Of a DNA stretch of 64,000 nt, positions 21,261 to 30,717 are shown piece after piece. The notes under the pieces are model-generated. The model saw only the letters and a list, made by a program, of their open reading frames with translations. It was not told where the DNA came from and did not search any database. Source of the stretch: Paenibacillus sp. 1011MAR3C5 (GTDB lineage: Bacteria; Bacillota; Bacilli; Paenibacillales; Paenibacillaceae); the NCBI RefSeq assembly GCF_003591485.1, contig NZ_QZCF01000003.1, positions 1-64,000 of the forward strand. Reading direction: 5' to 3'. Every line of letters begins with the position of its first letter. The first letter of the stretch is position 1. The position numbers were made by a program, and so were the translations under genes.

Positions 21261-23543
21261 ATGGAATCGCATAGACCTGAAGACCCGCTTGTACCCGCAC
21301 AATCGCCAGCTGAGGAAGAGGTGGCCGGAGCCGAGGAGGAAGCACGCTCCGAAGGGATTCCGCAGACCGCCTCCGCCATCGAATCAGAGCCTGTACAGCC
21401 TGCGGAAGACCATGTGACGGATTCTGGACATTCAGCGCAGGCTGTTGAAGCCGATTCGCCACTGGAAGAAGAGCCAGCCGGTTCGAATGAGGAAGGGCCG
21501 GACAGGGATAACGGCAAAGCTCCGCATGAGCCGCCGGCAGATCCAGCAGACGAGGAGCGGGACGCAACTGAGGACCAGAGAAGCGATCAAACGCTGGAAC
21601 TGGAATTAGAACCGACAGAGGCTTATCCTCAGGAGCCTGAGCAGGATGTAGTTCAAAGCGAGGCTCATCAGCAAGAGTCTGAACTGCATGCGATTCCGAG
21701 TGAGGCTTACCATGTCGAGCATTCCGATGAGCAAGGAAGCGAAGCGCTAACGGGGGTTACGGAAGAGTTGGAGGATGCGACGGAGCCGGAACCAAGCGAT
21801 GCCGACGGTCAAGAAGAAGCGGAGCATCCGCTTGTACGACCATGGCTGAATCATTATCCGGAGGAGGTTCCTGCGACGCTAGCGTACCCGAACTGCAGCA
21901 TTGCGCAGTTTCTGACGGATGCGGCGATGCGGTTCCCGGACCATGATGCGGTATATTTCATGGGCAAAACAGTGACGTACCGCGAGCTTCATGCCTCTGC
22001 GGCCCGGTTAGCCAAGGAGCTGGCGGTGAGGGGAATCGCCAAGGGAGATCGGGTTGCAATTATGCTTCCCAATTGTCCGCAGGCCGTGATCGCCTATTAT
22101 GCGGTTTTGTTCGCAGGCGCAGTAGTCGTACAGACGAATCCGTTATATGTAGAGCGGGAGCTAGAGCATCAGCTGAAGGATAGCGGCGCGTCTGCGATCA
22201 TTACACTTGATCTCTTCTATGACCGATTGTCCCGCGTACGCGGTGAACTTCCGGAGAAAGGTCCTGTACCGGAGCTAAGGCATGTGATTGTAACTTCACT
22301 TAAGGATGGCTTGCCATTTCCAAAAAATATGCTGTATCCGATCAAGCAGCGGAAAGAAGGCTTTCGCTCCAATATCCCGTATGGGAAGCAAGGGGTTATC
22401 GCGTACCGCAGCTTGCTCAAGGGAACGGGGCCCAATGTGAGCTTGCCAGAGCAGGGGAAAGGCGATGAGCTGGCTGCCCTGCAGTATACGGGAGGTACGA
22501 CCGGGACGCCCAAGGGCGTCATGCTGACGCATGCCAACTTCGTTGCCAATACGCTGCAGACCTCCGCATGGTGCTACAAGGCTGAGGACGGCAAAGAAAG
22601 ATTTATGGCTGCGCTGCCGCTGTTCCACGTATTTGGCTTGACGGTTGTGATGAACATGTCTGTATTGAAGGCAGGCACGCTGATTTTGCTGCCCAGGTTC
22701 GAGACGGAGACGGTTCTGAAGACGATTGCCGAACGGAAGCCAACGATCTTTCCGGGAGCTCCTACCATGTATGTTGCCCTCATTAACCATCCCAATGCTT
22801 CGAAATTTGATTTGTCTTCCGTTAATGTCTGTATTAGCGGTTCCGCCGCATTGCCGCTGGAGGTACAGGAGCAATTCGAGGCGCTAAGCGACGGGCGGCT
22901 GATCGAGGGCTACGGTCTCACGGAGGCAACGCCGGTGACGCATGCCAATCCGATATGGGGGAATCGGAAGATCGGAACAATTGGCATTCCGTTCCCGGAC
23001 ACCGACGCTGCGGTCATGGACCCTGTATCCGGCAAGCTGCTTCCTTCGGGAGAGCTCGGCGAGCTGATTATACGGGGGCCTCAAGTGATGAAGGGCTACT
23101 GGAATCGTCCCAAGGAAACAGAAGCTGCGTTTCGGGATGGCTGGCTTCGTACGGGTGACCTTGCGACGATGGATGAGGACGGATATTTTACGATCATGGA
23201 CCGTATTAAGGATGTCATCATAGCGAGCGGATTCAACATCTATCCGAGAGAGGTGGAGGAGGTGCTGTTCGAGCATCCTGCCGTTCGGGAAGCTGCGGTG
23301 CTCGGTGTCAAGGACGGTTATAGAGGGGAGACGGTGAAGGCCTATATCGTGTTGAAGGAGGGCTGGCAGGTATCGCGCAGCCAGCTTGACCGATGGTGCA
23401 GGGAGCGGCTTGCGGCCTTTAAGGTGCCACAGTACTATGTGTTTAGGGAAACGCTTCCAAAGACGATGGTCGGCAAGGTGCTCAGGCGCAAGCTTGCTGA
23501 GGAGGATATGGAAGCAGACGGTTCGGGGGCCGATAAGGAATGA
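21261..23543 (+). CDS. lcfA: Long-chain acyl-CoA ligase with a long acidic N-terminal extension
   Basis: 760 residues, about 200 longer than B. subtilis LcfA. The enzyme proper begins near residue 190 (VRPWLNHYPEEVPATLAYPN) and is complete: 'LQYTGGTTGTPKGVMLTH' P-loop, 'EGYGLTEATPVTHANP', 'GWLRTGDLATMDEDGYF', and 'PKTMVGKVLRRKL' catalytic Lys. Residues 1-190 are low-complexity, dominated by Glu, Asp, Pro, Ala, Gln and Ser, with no hydrophobic segment and no internal ATG before the catalytic part. GAGGGGGAG lies before ATG 21261, so the extension is likely translated. It activates fatty acids for the adjacent Fad enzymes. The tail may be a disordered solubility or tethering segment (inference). 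Confidence 0.92.
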   Translation: MESHRPEDPLVPAQSPAEEEVAGAEEEARSEGIPQTASAIESEPVQPAEDHVTDSGHSAQAVEADSPLEEEPAGSNEEGPDRDNGKAPHEPPADPADEERDATEDQRSDQTLELELEPTEAYPQEPEQDVVQSEAHQQESELHAIPSEAYHVEHSDEQGSEALTGVTEELEDATEPEPSDADGQEEAEHPLVRPWLNHYPEEVPATLAYPNCSIAQFLTDAAMRFPDHDAVYFMGKTVTYRELHASAARLAKELAVRGIAKGDRVAIMLPNCPQAVIAYYAVLFAGAVVVQTNPLYVERELEHQLKDSGASAIITLDLFYDRLSRVRGELPEKGPVPELRHVIVTSLKDGLPFPKNMLYPIKQRKEGFRSNIPYGKQGVIAYRSLLKGTGPNVSLPEQGKGDELAALQYTGGTTGTPKGVMLTHANFVANTLQTSAWCYKAEDGKERFMAALPLFHVFGLTVVMNMSVLKAGTLILLPRFETETVLKTIAERKPTIFPGAPTMYVALINHPNASKFDLSSVNVCISGSAALPLEVQEQFEALSDGRLIEGYGLTEATPVTHANPIWGNRKIGTIGIPFPDTDAAVMDPVSGKLLPSGELGELIIRGPQVMKGYWNRPKETEAAFRDGWLRTGDLATMDEDGYFTIMDRIKDVIIASGFNIYPREVEEVLFEHPAVREAAVLGVKDGYRGETVKAYIVLKEGWQVSRSQLDRWCRERLAAFKVPQYYVFRETLPKTMVGKVLRRKLAEEDMEADGSGADKE

Positions 23544-23977
23544 AGGAGATGGATGAGAAGTGGTTTCACCAGCAGGCGGATGATGCAGGGCAGCTAACTC
23601 GGCTGGCTGAACGCGCGCAGGAGACGTTCTGGGGGTTGCTTGGCTGTGAAGTCGTGAAGGCAGACGGCAAGAAAGCGACGATCTGCCTGGATCTGATTCC
23701 GTCACATCTCAACTTGCTTGGCATTGTTCATGGAGGTGTACTGATGTCTCTTATGGATAATGCGATGGGACTAGTGGTGATGCTGGCGGAGACGACGGGA
23801 CGGACGGTGACCGCTAATATGAATACGCATTTCCTTGCCAGTACATCAAGCGGATTGCTTCTTTGCGAGGCGGAATTATTGCATCGAACAGGAAGGACGC
23901 TTACGCTGCAAGCTGAAGTGAAGGACGAGGACGGGAAGCTGCTTGCCTGGGGGAGCGGATCGTACCGGCTCATTTAA
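23540..23977 (+). CDS. PaaI-type hotdog acyl-CoA thioesterase
   Basis: 145 residues. The hotdog core shows 'LNLLGIVHGGVLMSLMDNAMGL' (the HGG active-site loop and helix) and 'VTANMNTHFLASTSSGLLLCEAELLHRTGRTL', as in PaaI/YbgC-like thioesterases. Its ATG overlaps the ligase stop (ATGA at 23540), so it is the last, coupled gene of the fad operon and may relieve CoA trapping by stalled acyl-CoA intermediates. Exact substrate not deducible. Confidence 0.85.
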   Translation: MKEMDEKWFHQQADDAGQLTRLAERAQETFWGLLGCEVVKADGKKATICLDLIPSHLNLLGIVHGGVLMSLMDNAMGLVVMLAETTGRTVTANMNTHFLASTSSGLLLCEAELLHRTGRTLTLQAEVKDEDGKLLAWGSGSYRLI

Positions 23978-24147
23978 AGGGTGTTACGAACGAAATGGAA
24001 GTAACCAAAGGAAAGTGCCATTGGTTGCCAGTTATTTTCAGATTAGATATAATTGTAGCAAATATATGGAAGCATTCTTGTGCAGTTTGTACATTAAGCG
24101 AGTTGCAGAAATAACCGATAATAATCTTAAAGGAAGGGGGCGAGGAG

Positions 24148-24348
24148 ATGGAGCCGAGTTGGATTACAACGCTGTTATTGGTGTTCGGCATAGCGGTGGG
24201 CATTGTTGGCGTTATTGCATATTTGCGATTGCTGCGCAAGGAAAAACTGGCAGCGACGGTTCAATCCAGCACCGATTCCTCGCCTTCTGACGTACATTCC
24301 GGCGATCAACAACCCAAATCCGAAGGAGAATCTACAAAGGGAACATAA
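24148..24348 (+). CDS. Small single-pass membrane protein, unknown
   Basis: 66 residues. One hydrophobic helix (about residues 6-28, WITTLLLVFGIAVGIVGVIA) is followed by a basic stretch (LRLLRKEK) and a hydrophilic Ser/Asp/Gln-rich tail, so the tail is probably cytoplasmic. AAAGGAAGGGGGCGAGGAG precedes the ATG, a very strong SD. I do not recognise the family. The 170 bp upstream hold nothing I can identify; it may be its own unit. Confidence 0.6.
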   Translation: MEPSWITTLLLVFGIAVGIVGVIAYLRLLRKEKLAATVQSSTDSSPSDVHSGDQQPKSEGESTKGT

Positions 24349-24379
24349 TTGTTCACTTTCCTATTCGGAGTCAAAATGA

Positions 24380-24525
24380 TATAATAGTAAGAAAAATGAA
24401 AACATTGTGACTCATTGGCCATGGAGTTGCCTGCACCGAAGGGGGTTCTTGCGGTGTAAGAGCCGCATACGTTCTCGGATACTGCTGTTTAGGACGACCA
24501 TCCATCGTATAAGGGAGGAGATTTC
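24380..24525 (+). promoter_or_regulatory. TATAAT and long, possibly structured leader before a small gene
   Basis: TATAAT at 24380-24385 is followed by about 135 nt of leader before ATG 24526. The leader can form small stems (CACCG/CGGTG near 24435-24460; GGAT/ATCC around 24478-24504) and ends in GGGAGGAG. No known riboswitch class is recognisable and no -35 is clear. Confidence 0.3.
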
Positions 24526-24714
24526 ATGGCGAAACATAGCCAGAATGAAGTCAAGGAAAGCCTGAAAGAACTTACGAGAATTTTCCAGCCTAAGGACCCG
24601 CGGAAATTTGTGAAGGATTATATTCGCAAATACCGCATCACAGGCGGGTATGAGGATGAGCTAACGTCTTTGGTGGAGGATGAACTGGGCAGAATGAACT
24701 CCTCGGTCGGATGA
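24526..24714 (+). CDS. Small acidic/basic helical protein, unknown
   Basis: 62 residues with a strong SD (GGGAGGAG, 6-7 nt before ATG) and a terminator directly after, so it is a genuine gene. The sequence is charged and helix-prone ('KESLKELTRIFQPKDPRKFVKDYIRKY', then 'YEDELTSLVEDELGRM' in pieces), without Cys, signal or membrane segment. I do not recognise the family; a small cytosolic binding protein is possible. Confidence 0.65.
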   Translation: MAKHSQNEVKESLKELTRIFQPKDPRKFVKDYIRKYRITGGYEDELTSLVEDELGRMNSSVG

Positions 24715-24727
24715 GATTAACAGGTAG

Positions 24728-24768
24728 AGGCTTTGTTTCCCAAGTTGGGGAGCAAGGCCTTTTTTGTT
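24728..24768 (+). terminator. Rho-independent terminator after the 62-residue gene
   Basis: AGGCTTTGTTTCCC pairs with GGGGAGCAAGGCCT around a short loop, followed by TTTTTTGTTT. Confidence 0.8.
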
Positions 24769-24793
24769 TGGTAAAAAAAAATGGCTGCTTAAA

Positions 24794-24844
24794 TTGAGAA
24801 TTGATATCAATTCAGGTATAGTATAGATAATGATTATCATTACC
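24794..24844 (+). promoter_or_regulatory. Promoter with two Fur boxes
   Basis: TTGAGA (24794-24799), 17 nt, TATAGT (24817-24822). TGAGAATTGATATCA (24795-24809) is a 7-1-7 half-degenerate Fur site over the -35, and 24826-24844 matches the classical 19-bp Fur box in 18 positions (GATAATGATTATCATTA core). Strong prediction of iron repression of the next gene. Confidence 0.85.
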
Positions 24845-24885
24845 GCACATAGAAGCGCGATGGATGGGCGCTACGGGAGGAAGAC

Positions 24886-25920
24886 ATGAGAGATCAGCAG
24901 GAGCTTTATGATGTAACGATTATCGGCGGAGGACCCGCCGGATTATATACAGCATTTTACAGCGGGATGAGAGAGCTGAAGACAAAGATTATCGAGGCGC
25001 AGGATCAATTGGGCGGCCGTATGCTTTTGTATCCGGAGAAGATCGTATGGGATGTGGGCGGCGTGCCTCCTATTCGCGCTGAGAAGCTGCTGGAGCAGAT
25101 TATCCAGCAAGGGATGACCTTCGATCCGACGCTGGTGATGAACGAACAGATCGTCGGCTTGGACCGGCAGGAAGACGGGACGTTCATTCTGACGGCGGCA
25201 AGCGGACAATTGCATTATACGCGTGCCGTTATTATGGCCTGCGGCTACGGCATTCGCAAGCTGGCAAAGCTTGAGATTGAAGGGGCAGATCGTTACGAGG
25301 TGACGAACCTTTACTACACGGTGCAAAATTTGGAGACGTTCCGCGGCAAGCGCGTTCTGATCTCCGGCGGCGGGGACTCGGCAGTCGATTGGGCGAATGA
25401 ACTGGAGAAGGTGGCATCCCGCGTCACGGTTGTTCATCGCCGGGATAGCTTCGGAGGACTGGAGCGCAATGTTACGATGATGAAGGAGTCTTCGGTCGAT
25501 GTTCGGACGCCGTACGCTCTTCATGCTTTGCATAGTACAGATGGGCGGGCGATCGGGCAGGTGTCAATCAAGCATATCGAAACGGAGGAAGAGATCCGAC
25601 TTGATGTCGACGCTGTCATCGTCAATCATGGGATGAGGTCGGACTTCGGGCCGATTCGCGAATGGGGCTTCGATATGGGTGAATGGAAGGCGAATGTCAG
25701 CCCGAAGATGGAGACGAATATAGCGGGGGTGTTCGGAGCAGGTGATTTTGTCGGCCACGACAGCAAGGTCGGGCTGATCGCGGGCACATTCACGGATGCG
25801 ATAGTTGCTTTGAATAGCGCAAAAGTATATTTGGAGCCGGAAGCGAACCCATATGCGTATGTTTCCTCGCATAATGACAGGTTCAAGGAGAAGAACAAGC
25901 TGCTTGAGGTGCATGGGTAG
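24886..25920 (+). CDS. Ferredoxin/flavodoxin-NADP+ reductase, type 2 (YumC/YcgT family)
   Basis: 344 residues, thioredoxin-reductase-like fold without the redox Cys pair. FAD motif '[21 protein letters not shown]' (about 9-29), NADPH motif '[19 protein letters not shown]' (about 155-173) with '[12 protein letters not shown]', and FAD end motif '[27 protein letters not shown]'. The C-terminal aromatic/His tail ([18 protein letters not shown]) is typical of Bacillus FNR2. It moves electrons between NADPH and small iron-sulfur or flavin proteins. The Fur boxes upstream fit B. subtilis YcgT, a Fur-regulon member, so this is likely the iron-starvation paralogue, perhaps supplying electrons for iron release. 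AGGAAG precedes the ATG. Confidence 0.92.
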   Translation: MRDQQELYDVTIIGGGPAGLYTAFYSGMRELKTKIIEAQDQLGGRMLLYPEKIVWDVGGVPPIRAEKLLEQIIQQGMTFDPTLVMNEQIVGLDRQEDGTFILTAASGQLHYTRAVIMACGYGIRKLAKLEIEGADRYEVTNLYYTVQNLETFRGKRVLISGGGDSAVDWANELEKVASRVTVVHRRDSFGGLERNVTMMKESSVDVRTPYALHALHSTDGRAIGQVSIKHIETEEEIRLDVDAVIVNHGMRSDFGPIREWGFDMGEWKANVSPKMETNIAGVFGAGDFVGHDSKVGLIAGTFTDAIVALNSAKVYLEPEANPYAYVSSHNDRFKEKNKLLEVHG

Positions 25921-26054
25921 GCTTATCATGCGCCAAGCACATGAAACTTTCGGGGAATCGCCGCCAATGCCTTGCATGAGTTCTTGGTTCGTGGAATAGG
26001 GTATAGCATATACTCCCAATTTCTGTTATCCACGACTAAGAAGGAGGTACGCAC

Positions 26055-26807
26055 ATGGCGGTGGAATTAAAGACCCGCGAACATATCAAGGGGATTCGCA
26101 GAGCAGGACGCATCGTTGCGGCATGCCATAAGGCATTGTCCCAGCGGCTTGCTCCAGGGGTGACGACAAGGGAGATTGACCGGTTCGTTGAACGGTTCAT
26201 GCTGGACCGCGGCGCCACACCTGCGCAGAAGGGATACAAAGGGTACCCGTATGCGACCTGCGCGTCCGTCAATGATGTAGTCTGCCACGGGTTCCCTGAT
26301 ATGGAGCCGCTGGAATCCGGGGATCTGGTGACGATTGATATGGTGGCGGACGTGAATGGATGGAAGGCGGATTCCGCCTGGACGTATATTATCGGAAGGT
26401 CTACCGCCGCGACCGAGAAGCTGCTTCGTGTGGCGAAGCAGGCGATGCAGGATGGCATCAAGATGGCGCTGCCCGGCAATTATATCGGAGACATCGGGCA
26501 TGCCGTGCAGATGCGCGCGGAGCGGGAAGGCTACAATGTCGTGCGCATGTTCGTTGGTCACGGCATCGGACGTCAGATGCATGAATATCCCAATGTGGAG
26601 CATTACGGACCGCCGGGCCAGGGCGTCAAGCTGGAGGAAGGCATGGTGCTTACGGTAGAGCCGATCATTACATCAGGCAGGGCTGACGTCTATATTGCAC
26701 GCGACGGCTGGACGGCCCGCACGATGGACGGCTCATGGTCGGCGCAATTCGAGCATACGATAGCGATTACGAAGGACGGTCCAATTGTACTTACGCGGTG
26801 GGATTAA
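26055..26807 (+). CDS. map: Type I methionine aminopeptidase
   Basis: 250 residues. All metal ligands are seen: Asp in VTIDMVADV and Asp in WKADSAWT, His in FVGHGIGRQMHE, Glu in LTVEPI, and Glu in AQFEHTIAI. 'YPYATCASVNDVVCHGFPD' is the usual substrate-loop signature. It removes initiator Met from nascent proteins. Length and solitary position (not in the ribosomal spc operon) fit the second Bacillus enzyme, YflG type, so a housekeeping map probably exists elsewhere. AAGGAGG precedes the ATG. Confidence 0.93.
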   Translation: MAVELKTREHIKGIRRAGRIVAACHKALSQRLAPGVTTREIDRFVERFMLDRGATPAQKGYKGYPYATCASVNDVVCHGFPDMEPLESGDLVTIDMVADVNGWKADSAWTYIIGRSTAATEKLLRVAKQAMQDGIKMALPGNYIGDIGHAVQMRAEREGYNVVRMFVGHGIGRQMHEYPNVEHYGPPGQGVKLEEGMVLTVEPIITSGRADVYIARDGWTARTMDGSWSAQFEHTIAITKDGPIVLTRWD

Positions 26808-26848
26808 TGATGGTGTGATAATTTGATAATTTCATCCATATAGGATAT

Positions 26849-26886
26849 AACCCGCTGTTGGCGAAGAGCCGGCAGCGGGTTTATTG
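26849..26886 (+). terminator. Rho-independent terminator of map
   Basis: AACCCGCTG and CAGCGGGTT with inner GGC/GCC-type pairing, followed by TATTGTT. Confidence 0.8.
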
Positions 26887-26935
26887 TTATGATGCAATAG
26901 AACAGGAATTAAGGCGGAGAAACGGTGAGATCGCA

Positions 26936-26986
26936 TAAAACAACCCGCAAGAGGAACACGTTAATGTGTCCGCCTTGCGGGTTTTG
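26936..26986 (-). terminator. Terminator of the oligosaccharide operon
   Basis: AACCCGCAAG (26942) pairs with CTTGCGGGTT (26974) with an inner GGACAC/GTGT stem; on the minus strand it is followed by GTTTTATG. It lies just after the GH13 stop. Confidence 0.75.
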
Positions 26987-26995
26987 GGAGGATCG

Positions 26996-28609
26996 TTATA
27001 CGCGGTAGACAATAGCCTCGTAAGGCTGCAATTCGATCACTGTCTCTTGATTAGTTCTTGTGGAATGATTGCTGATGACGATATCGCCCAGCTTCTCTGC
27101 ACCGCAATCAGCCGTGTTGACGGTTGCCGGCTGCTCCGAGATGTTCAGCAGCACCAGCCAGGATTCGTCGCCAAGCGTGCGGGTATAGGCATAGATCTGA
27201 TTGTGATCATCCAGATGAGTCGTGAAGCTGCCGTATACCATGACTTCATTCTGCTTGCGCAGCCCGATAAGCTTCTTGTAGTAATAGAATACGGAATTCG
27301 GGTCCGCCAAAGCTTGCTCGACGTTGATTGCCTTGTGATTCGGATTCACGCCGATCCAGGGCTGGCCTGTTGTGAAGCCGCCTTGCTGCGAACTGTCCCA
27401 CTGCATCGGCGTACGCGAGTTGTCACGCGATAGATGCTGCAGCTCCTTCAGCACTGCCTCCGGATCACGGCCCTTGCCGACTTCTTCCTTATACTTGTTC
27501 CTCATCGAGATATCGTTGTATTCATCGATGGAGGAGAAGCGGATGCCCGTCATGCCGATTTCCTCGCCTTGGTAGACATAAGGCATGCCTGGCAAGGTGT
27601 GGATGAGAGTAGCGAAGCAGGTAGCGGATTGCTCCCGGTATTCGGTATCGTTGCCGAAGCGGGTTACGACCCGAGTATGGTCATGGTTGTTCAGGAACTG
27701 CGAGTTCCAGCCTTTGCCCCATAAGCCGTCATACCAGCGAGCTTGAATCTGCTTGAAGCGCTGCATGTCCCAATGGGCCATATAGTCGCATACTTCAAAG
27801 TGGAACATCGTATTTAATTCCCCGCGGTCCTCGCCCACATAGAGCAGGCCGTCCTCTGGGTTTACAAACGGGATTTCACCAACGGTGAACGCATCGTAAT
27901 GCTTAAGCACTTTCTCATGCATTTCCTGCAAGTATTCGTGAATACCAGGGTTGTTGCCCAGATAGGAGATGTCTGCAGGGTTCTCAGCGTCCGGGAAGCC
28001 TGGAATCTTGGCCAGCAGGTTGATGACGTCCATACGGAAGCCGTCAATTCCTTTGTCCAGCCAGAACCGCATCAAGCTATACACTTCTTCTCGAACCTTC
28101 TCGTTCTCCCAGTTCAGATCCGGCTGCTCAGAGGAGAAGGAGTGGAAGTAGTATTCGCCTGTGGCTTCGTCATGCGTCCAAGCGGACGGGGCGAAGTAGG
28201 AGCGCCAATTGTTGGCTTCCTTACGCCAGATGTAATAGTCGCGCTTCGGATTGTCGATAGAAGAACGGGACTCCTTGAACCAGGCATGCTGGTCCGATGT
28301 ATGATTCACGACCAAGTCCATAATGAGCTTCATCCCGCGTTCATGTACGGCCGACAAGAGCTTATCGAACGTAGCCATTGTCCCTGCTTTCGCCATAATG
28401 GAGCGATAGTCCGCAATGTCGTAACCATTGTCCACGTCAGGCGATTCGTAGCACGGATTGAGCCAAATTACGTCTGCACCCAAGCTTTGGATATAATCGA
28501 GCTTCTGATAGACGCCTTCCAGATCGCCGTACCCGTCGCCATTGCTGTCATAAAAGCTGCGCCAATATACTTGATAGACGACTGCTTCTTTCCACCAGGT
28601 TTTGTTCAT
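26996..28609 (-). CDS. GH13 alpha-glucosidase (oligo-1,6-glucosidase type)
   Basis: 537 residues from ATG 28609 (MNKTWWKEAVVYQVYWRSF), chosen over 28666 because GGAAAGGG lies upstream and the family starts here. GH13 regions I-IV are complete: 'DLVVNHTSDQH', 'GFRMDVINLL' (nucleophile Asp), 'FTVGEIPFV' (acid/base Glu), 'FLNNHDHTRV' (transition-state Asp); 'QYGDLEGV-like' GDGYGDLEGVYQKLDYI is typical of GH13 subfamily 31. No signal peptide, so it acts on imported oligosaccharides. The Val after the catalytic Asp motif pattern suggests alpha-1,6 or short alpha-1,4 substrates, but specificity is not certain. It starts 4 nt after the upstream gene's stop and is last in the operon. Confidence 0.92.
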   Translation of the reverse strand: MNKTWWKEAVVYQVYWRSFYDSNGDGYGDLEGVYQKLDYIQSLGADVIWLNPCYESPDVDNGYDIADYRSIMAKAGTMATFDKLLSAVHERGMKLIMDLVVNHTSDQHAWFKESRSSIDNPKRDYYIWRKEANNWRSYFAPSAWTHDEATGEYYFHSFSSEQPDLNWENEKVREEVYSLMRFWLDKGIDGFRMDVINLLAKIPGFPDAENPADISYLGNNPGIHEYLQEMHEKVLKHYDAFTVGEIPFVNPEDGLLYVGEDRGELNTMFHFEVCDYMAHWDMQRFKQIQARWYDGLWGKGWNSQFLNNHDHTRVVTRFGNDTEYREQSATCFATLIHTLPGMPYVYQGEEIGMTGIRFSSIDEYNDISMRNKYKEEVGKGRDPEAVLKELQHLSRDNSRTPMQWDSSQQGGFTTGQPWIGVNPNHKAINVEQALADPNSVFYYYKKLIGLRKQNEVMVYGSFTTHLDDHNQIYAYTRTLGDESWLVLLNISEQPATVNTADCGAEKLGDIVISNHSTRTNQETVIELQPYEAIVYRV

Positions 28610-28613
28610 GTTG

Positions 28614-30698
28614 TTATCTACCCTTTCCAACTTCAACCGCATAGCCCGTTGTATTGCTGAGCACATTCACATGCAGGTCATCATTCGTCGTTAATCGTTG
28701 TACTTCAATGCTAAGGTGGCCTTCGCCAATCGGAATTCGTTCGATCTTCAGACGGTTCATGCCGTCAGGAAGCGCTGGATTAAGCTTAATGGCACGGGAC
28801 AGCGCATCAGGGAATAGTCCTAATGCCGTCTGCGCGATGACAATGGATACAGCCGCAGACCAAGCTTGCGGCGAGCATGTCGTCGGATAAGGGACGACGC
28901 CTTCGCCTTCATTCGCATAACCGCAGAACAGCTCAGGGAACCTTGCGTCCGCGAACGAACGGGAAGCCTCCAGCAAGCTGTCGATCAGCTGGACGGCACC
29001 GGCTTCATTGCCTATGCGGCTTAAGCCTAGCAGGATAAAGCCGTTATCGTGAGGCCATACGCTTCCATTGTGATAGCTCATCGGATAATAGCCGTCCGCG
29101 TCTGTGCTCATCGTACGAATGCCGAAGCCTCCGTTCATATCAGGGGCGCCCAGACGCTCCGCGACCTTTGCAGCGCGTCCCGTGCCGGGCAGCTCACAGA
29201 AGAGCAGATGCCCCGGATTAGAGGTGACGGAATGAACAGGATTTCGGTCACGCTCCAGCGCGATAGCGTAATACTGCTCGTCTTCCATCCAGTAGCGTGC
29301 CTCGAATTGCTCCTGCAATTGACGTGCTTCTTGCCGGAGCCTCTCTCCCAGCTTCGCATCGCCCAGGCGGTCATAGATCGCCGCAAGCTGCCACTTGGCA
29401 TAATAGACATAGCCCTGCACTTCGCTTAGCGCGATAGGGGAGGAGGCGAGCTCACCGCTTGGATGGACGATGCAATTCGGTGAGTCCTTCCAGCCCTGAT
29501 TCGGGAAGCCTTGCTCTGCTTCTTGATGGTAGGAGAGGAACCCGCCGTATTGCCCACTATTCTCATCGATCCATGCCAGCGCCTTTGAGACGGCGGGCGT
29601 CAGTTCTTTGACGAGCTCCAGATCGCCTGTCCACTTCACGTATTCAGCTAATACGACGAGAAAGAGCGGTGTCGCATCGACAGTGCCGAAGTAAGGGCCG
29701 AACGGGGATTGTCCCGTTGCCACCAGTTCGCCGAAGCGCATTTCGTGCATGATTTTGCCCGGCTGCTCGTCCCGTGTCGCATTATACTGCGTGCCTTGCC
29801 ATGCCGCCAGTGTACGCAAGGTTGCTTGTGAGACCTTCGGCTGCAGCATCAGCATGTAGAGGGAAGTAATCAGACTGTCTCTGCCGAATGGCGCCGCAAA
29901 CCACGGCAAGCCTGCTGTAGGCATCTCTCCATAGCCGTAATCGGACAATAGCATCTTCAGATCCTGTACGCTGCGGCTGAATACGCGCTGGAATGCGGGA
30001 TGATCCGTCTCGACGGTCATCGTATCCTCCGTCCAGGCCCAGTAGCTCGTGGTTAGAGCAGCTAGTCCGTCCGCGAAAGGAGGGAGGGATGGCTTGTTAA
30101 GCGTCTCCCACTCCGGCGTAATCATGAAATGAATCGATATCGACTCGCGCGGCTGCAAGATCCGGTAGAACCGGACATGTCCGTCTTCCTTCACTTCGGC
30201 AGGCTCCGAATCCCACTGAATGTGAATGAAGCGCTCCATGCCGTCCTTGCCCGAATATTGCAGCGTAATCGCTTCTTGATCATAAGAAGTCTGGCTTATA
30301 TGTCCGACTTCGCCGGTACGGTAGCGGCGAACGAGGAACATATCTTGAAAGTCTGCTCCAAACAACATATCGATATCGGCGGGTCTGGCATCCGGGAAAA
30401 AGTTCGTCACCGTAATCTGTTCATGCAGCGAACCTTTATGGATATAGCGTTCCCGGACAATCTCCATAGCGCCTACGTCTTTCGTTTGGTTCATGAGCCG
30501 AAGCTTGGTATAGTAGCTCCGGTCCAGATGGGAGGAGAGCAGCAGGGGCGGCTCTCCGTTCACCTTTAATTCCATCTCGCTCAGGAAGCGAGTATCTCTT
30601 GTATAGAGACCGTAGCCTTCTTCGGAGCCTCCGGACATATCGCCGCTTGGCCCTGTCAGACAGAACAAATCTCCTTCTTTCATTACACAGTTATTCAT
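28614..30698 (-). CDS. Glycogen-debranching-type glycoside hydrolase
   Basis: About 694 residues. The N-terminal third is the all-beta domain found in bacterial debranching-like enzymes ('GYGLYTRDTRFLSEMELKVNG', 'SYYTKLRLMNQT'), and the C-terminal two thirds an (alpha/alpha)6 barrel with 'FAAPFGRDSLITSLYMLMLQP', 'GTVDATPLFLVVLAEYVKWTG' and 'YPMSYHNGSVWPHDNGFILLG', as in amylo-alpha-1,6-glucosidase/GH15-like families. No signal peptide. ATG 30698 is preferred, 10 nt from AGGAGG; ATG 30707 touches the SD. Cotranscribed with an ABC importer and a GH13 enzyme, it presumably hydrolyses the imported glucan or sucrose-like oligomer. Confidence 0.82.
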   Translation of the reverse strand: MNNCVMKEGDLFCLTGPSGDMSGGSEEGYGLYTRDTRFLSEMELKVNGEPPLLLSSHLDRSYYTKLRLMNQTKDVGAMEIVRERYIHKGSLHEQITVTNFFPDARPADIDMLFGADFQDMFLVRRYRTGEVGHISQTSYDQEAITLQYSGKDGMERFIHIQWDSEPAEVKEDGHVRFYRILQPRESISIHFMITPEWETLNKPSLPPFADGLAALTTSYWAWTEDTMTVETDHPAFQRVFSRSVQDLKMLLSDYGYGEMPTAGLPWFAAPFGRDSLITSLYMLMLQPKVSQATLRTLAAWQGTQYNATRDEQPGKIMHEMRFGELVATGQSPFGPYFGTVDATPLFLVVLAEYVKWTGDLELVKELTPAVSKALAWIDENSGQYGGFLSYHQEAEQGFPNQGWKDSPNCIVHPSGELASSPIALSEVQGYVYYAKWQLAAIYDRLGDAKLGERLRQEARQLQEQFEARYWMEDEQYYAIALERDRNPVHSVTSNPGHLLFCELPGTGRAAKVAERLGAPDMNGGFGIRTMSTDADGYYPMSYHNGSVWPHDNGFILLGLSRIGNEAGAVQLIDSLLEASRSFADARFPELFCGYANEGEGVVPYPTTCSPQAWSAAVSIVIAQTALGLFPDALSRAIKLNPALPDGMNRLKIERIPIGEGHLSIEVQRLTTNDDLHVNVLSNTTGYAVEVGKGR

Positions 30699-30717
30699 GC
30701 GGTCCATTCCTCCTGCC

